A stretch of DNA of 62,000 nt from Zygnema cylindricum (Eukaryota > Streptophyta > Zygnematophyceae > Zygnematales > Zygnemataceae), in NCBI GenBank assembly GCA_037447655.1, contig JBBHKE010003189.1:9364-71363 (forward strand). The letters run 5' to 3'. The notes beneath the pieces were generated by a model, which was not told the origin of the DNA, made no database searches, and saw only the letters and a program-made list of their open reading frames with translations. Below, piece after piece: positions 59,465 through 62,000 of this stretch. The translations under genes were made by a program, and so were the position numbers. Positions within the stretch are counted from its first letter, which is position 1, and each line of letters opens with the position of its first letter.

Positions 59465-62000
59465 ATGGAGTTCCACGTGCCTACCATGGATCGAACTCCT
59501 GCTCAACGGTATCCACAGGGAGTACGGATTCGTGGAGTGATGAAACCAGAGTATGAGAAGATATTGACTCCAGGTAACTGTGGCGAAACTCGATTGTTTC
59601 TTTTGTTGTTCTTTCCTATTAGCTTCGTGCTGTAATGGAAGTTCATACTTGTTATGAAACTAATGCACGATTTTTTCTTATTTTACAGATGCTGTTGAAT
59701 TTGTCGCGGATTTGGTGAGAACTTTTAGGCCTCGTGTGAAGTACATTCTCGCATGTCGTGCTGAGACTCAGGCAAGATATGATGCTGGCGAGCTGCCTGG
59801 ATTCTGTCCTACAACTGCAGCTATCCGTGCTGGTGAATGGAAGTGTCCCCCTCCCCCTACAGCGATTGCAGATAGGCGAGTGGAGATAACCGGACCAGTG
59901 GAGAGGAAGATGGTCATTAACGCACTCAACTCTGGAGCCAAAATGTTCATGGTGAGAGTCGTTGAGAAGTCCGTCAGAATCGGCACAATTCGTTGTTCAA
60001 CTATTATGCAGATTAATCTTGTATGGATTGTATTTATGTTCTTAAATGCATGGAGTTGCACTCTTTTTTAAAAGATTATAACTGTGCTTCGCATATAAGC
60101 TGATGCCGTGGTGGTTATCTGTGGGTCCCTGCTTCTACGTTCATGTAGTAGCTTACATAAATGCTGTAAAATTTGCATTGCTGGAAATAATTGTCTAACT
60201 TTTGCTAAAACCAACAGGCTGACTTCGAGGATTCCTTAGCCCCCGTATGGACAAACGTAATGGATGGTCACATCAATCTTCGAGATGCTGTAAATCGCAC
60301 TATCCGATTTGAGGACAAAGCCAGAAACAAATCCTATACATTGAATGACAAAACTGCAGTAATGCTTGTCCGGCCTCGTGGTTGGCATCTTCCTGGTAAG
60401 CATCTAGCTCCTCAATGTATACATTGATATATTTTGTTCGTAAAATAAATGCATGCCATGAGGCTTTTCAAACTACTTGCATAAAAGATGATATATAGTT
60501 TTGTCATTTTGACAATAGTACACCAAGTCTGGACACTACAAACGGCGGATTTTCATTTTCAATTGCAGTATCAAGCATGAAACTTTTTGAAGATTGTGTC
60601 AGACCCTTTTGACTTCATTTGAAAATTGCCCTGATTGTGAGGGAGTACTTGTGGTAATGTGGGTCACGGAATATAGGAACTGACTTTTTCTATTGTCTTT
60701 GTAAAAGGCCATTCATTTGTGACGTGTATAGTTGAGTGAAGCAACCTGAAATCTTTTCTAGTCTTAGTGGAAACTTTTTATCTTTGCCTGGCTGGAACTT
60801 AATAGAAAAAAAATTATGTTCTTATGTCGATTGTCTCTGTTTATTTGATTTTTGTTTGCAGAGGCTCACTTTGAAGTGGATGGTGAGCCGGCAACCGGAT
60901 GTCTTGTGGATTTTGGCCTCTACTACTTTCACAACCAGGCCAGTTTTCGAGCAAAGCATGGAGGTGCTGGACCATTTTTTTACCTCCCTAAGATGCAACA
61001 TTCACGAGAAGCTGCTCTTTGGAATGCTGTCTTTGAAAGAGCTCAGGACAGGGTTGGAGCTCCCCGTGGAACCATCAAAGCAACATGCCTTATTGAGACT
61101 TTACCAGCAGTATTTCAAGTAGGTTTTTTTTTTGCTACGTTTCAGTATCAATTTTTATCGATTCTTTTGCATATATCACGCTTCTCTCTGAACAAATCAA
61201 ATGTTTTGTCATAATCTTGAATTCGTGAAGAATTGATTGAACGAGTTCACTTGACGTGTTCATTTTTAAATTGCTACTATCTGGATATCAGTCTATTTTG
61301 TTAATGATGTTAATGATTGTTGTGCAGATGCATGAAATCATTTACGAGCTCCGCGAGCATTCTGCTGGTCTGAATTGCGGTCGTTGGGACTACATCTTCT
61401 CTTTCATCAAGACCGTGAAAGCTCATCCAGACCGTTTATTGCCTGACCGTAATCAAGTGGGAATGACTCAGGTGCTCTTACGGTGCCTTCGGAAGGGGAA
61501 CCCGGGGTTTGGAGTGTTATCTGCTGTACCCTTCAACAAAACTTGAAAGAAGCAGTTGTTCTTTCAATGCACATAATTAAAAAATTATGGCATGTGAAGA
61601 CTGATCTCAAGTATCATTTTTTTTTTGCCTGTTTATTGAATCTGCAGCATTTTCTGAAAAGCTACACGGAGCTGCTGATTAAGACATGTCACAAGCGTGG
61701 AGTTCATGCTATGGGAGGGATGGTGAGTAACTCGTCCTACCTTGGGCTGCTGAGTGTTATAAACTGCGAAGTTTTTACATGAAGGGACTCTCTCGCTCAC
61801 ATTTGAAACCGGTCAGATTCTGAGCTGCCATACATGCATTCCGACAGTATGACTTATTATTTTATCGTTTTCCCATTTGAAAATTCTATAAGAAAGTGCC
61901 TATGGAGTTGGTTGCTTCTCTAACTTTTTTATTTTTTAATCGGCAGGCTGCTCAAATTCCCATCAAGGATGATCCAGCAGCTAATGAGGCGGCCGCTACG
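59465..62000 (+). CDS. Malate synthase, glyoxylate cycle (5' two-thirds, seven exons)
   Basis: Condenses glyoxylate with acetyl-CoA to malate in glyoxysomes/peroxisomes. Exons: 59465-59573, 59689-59951, 60218-60395, 60862-61118, 61328-61471, 61648-61722, 61947 to beyond the window. All six introns are GT-AG, and the exons sum to 1,080 nt (360 codons) with no frame break. Conserved segments: [28 protein letters not shown] (125-133), [10 protein letters not shown] (about 174-183, the active-site Arg region), [45 protein letters not shown], and the family signature [14 protein letters not shown] (280-293). The family is usually about 550-570 residues, so roughly one third is missing at the window edge, including the catalytic base Asp and any C-terminal peroxisomal targeting signal. 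The start is the ATG that opens [15 protein letters not shown]; the segment [20 protein letters not shown] then aligns with the usual family N-terminus. Confidence 0.97.

Overview
The window is a stretch of plant nuclear DNA. One conserved host gene, a malate synthase with GT-AG introns, sits at the right end (59465 to past 62000, plus strand). Nearly everything to its left is transposable-element DNA. The malate synthase, the Ty1-copia and Ty3-gypsy lineages and the initiator-tRNA-type primer sites fit a streptophyte (land plant or close relative). The sequence alone does not let me name the group or species.

Layout: 1-2670 holds a decayed non-LTR-type reverse transcriptase with a C-terminal Cys/His and nuclease-like region, cut off by a gypsy LTR. 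2671-12972 is a Ty3-gypsy element on the minus strand (Gypsy-1). A copia solo LTR (3225-4288) lies inside its 3' LTR, and an unrelated 1.45-kb insertion carrying a 20-bp minisatellite (6646-8092) lies inside its pol. 12973-16785 has no recognisable gene but holds a MITE relic and a pyrimidine microsatellite of about 1.1 kb. 16786-19239 is the 5' end of a second, truncated gypsy element. 19568-45381 is one minus-strand copia element (Copia-A) split by nested insertions. A non-autonomous copia element (Copia-N1, 24532-28771) sits in its gag. A three-LTR tandem of the same non-autonomous family (Copia-N2, 29541-44478, plus strand) sits in its 5' LTR. The last LTR of Copia-N2 was itself hit twice: by a different LTR-flanked element (X, 33584-37001) and by a nearly intact autonomous copia (Copia-B, 37769-44219). 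46252-53750 is another minus-strand copia (Copia-C) with an X-type solo LTR (51794-52794) in its 5' LTR, and that LTR also carries a piece of the same reverse transcriptase family seen at the left edge. 54156-55188 is one more solo copia LTR. Two 8-bp-TSD MITEs follow at 55.9-56.7 kb, then TIR-like repeats, then the malate synthase promoter and gene.

The copia family is the most interesting part. Its primer-binding site is GGTTATGGGCCCACC, complementary to the anticodon arm of initiator tRNA-Met (a half-tRNA primer) rather than to a tRNA 3' end. The gag reading frame appears to start inside the LTR and to run in frame through the primer site, where the ATG facing the CAU anticodon is in frame. 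The LTR leader has three consecutive hairpins with compensatory base changes between copies. The LTRs also carry antisense tRNA-like segments, G-boxes and paired W-box-like motifs. A family of internally deleted, gag-bearing derivatives appears to have been mobilised repeatedly.

Host function: malate synthase condenses glyoxylate and acetyl-CoA to malate in the glyoxylate cycle in glyoxysomes/peroxisomes. 360 codons in seven exons are visible; the C-terminal third, including any peroxisomal targeting signal, is outside the window.
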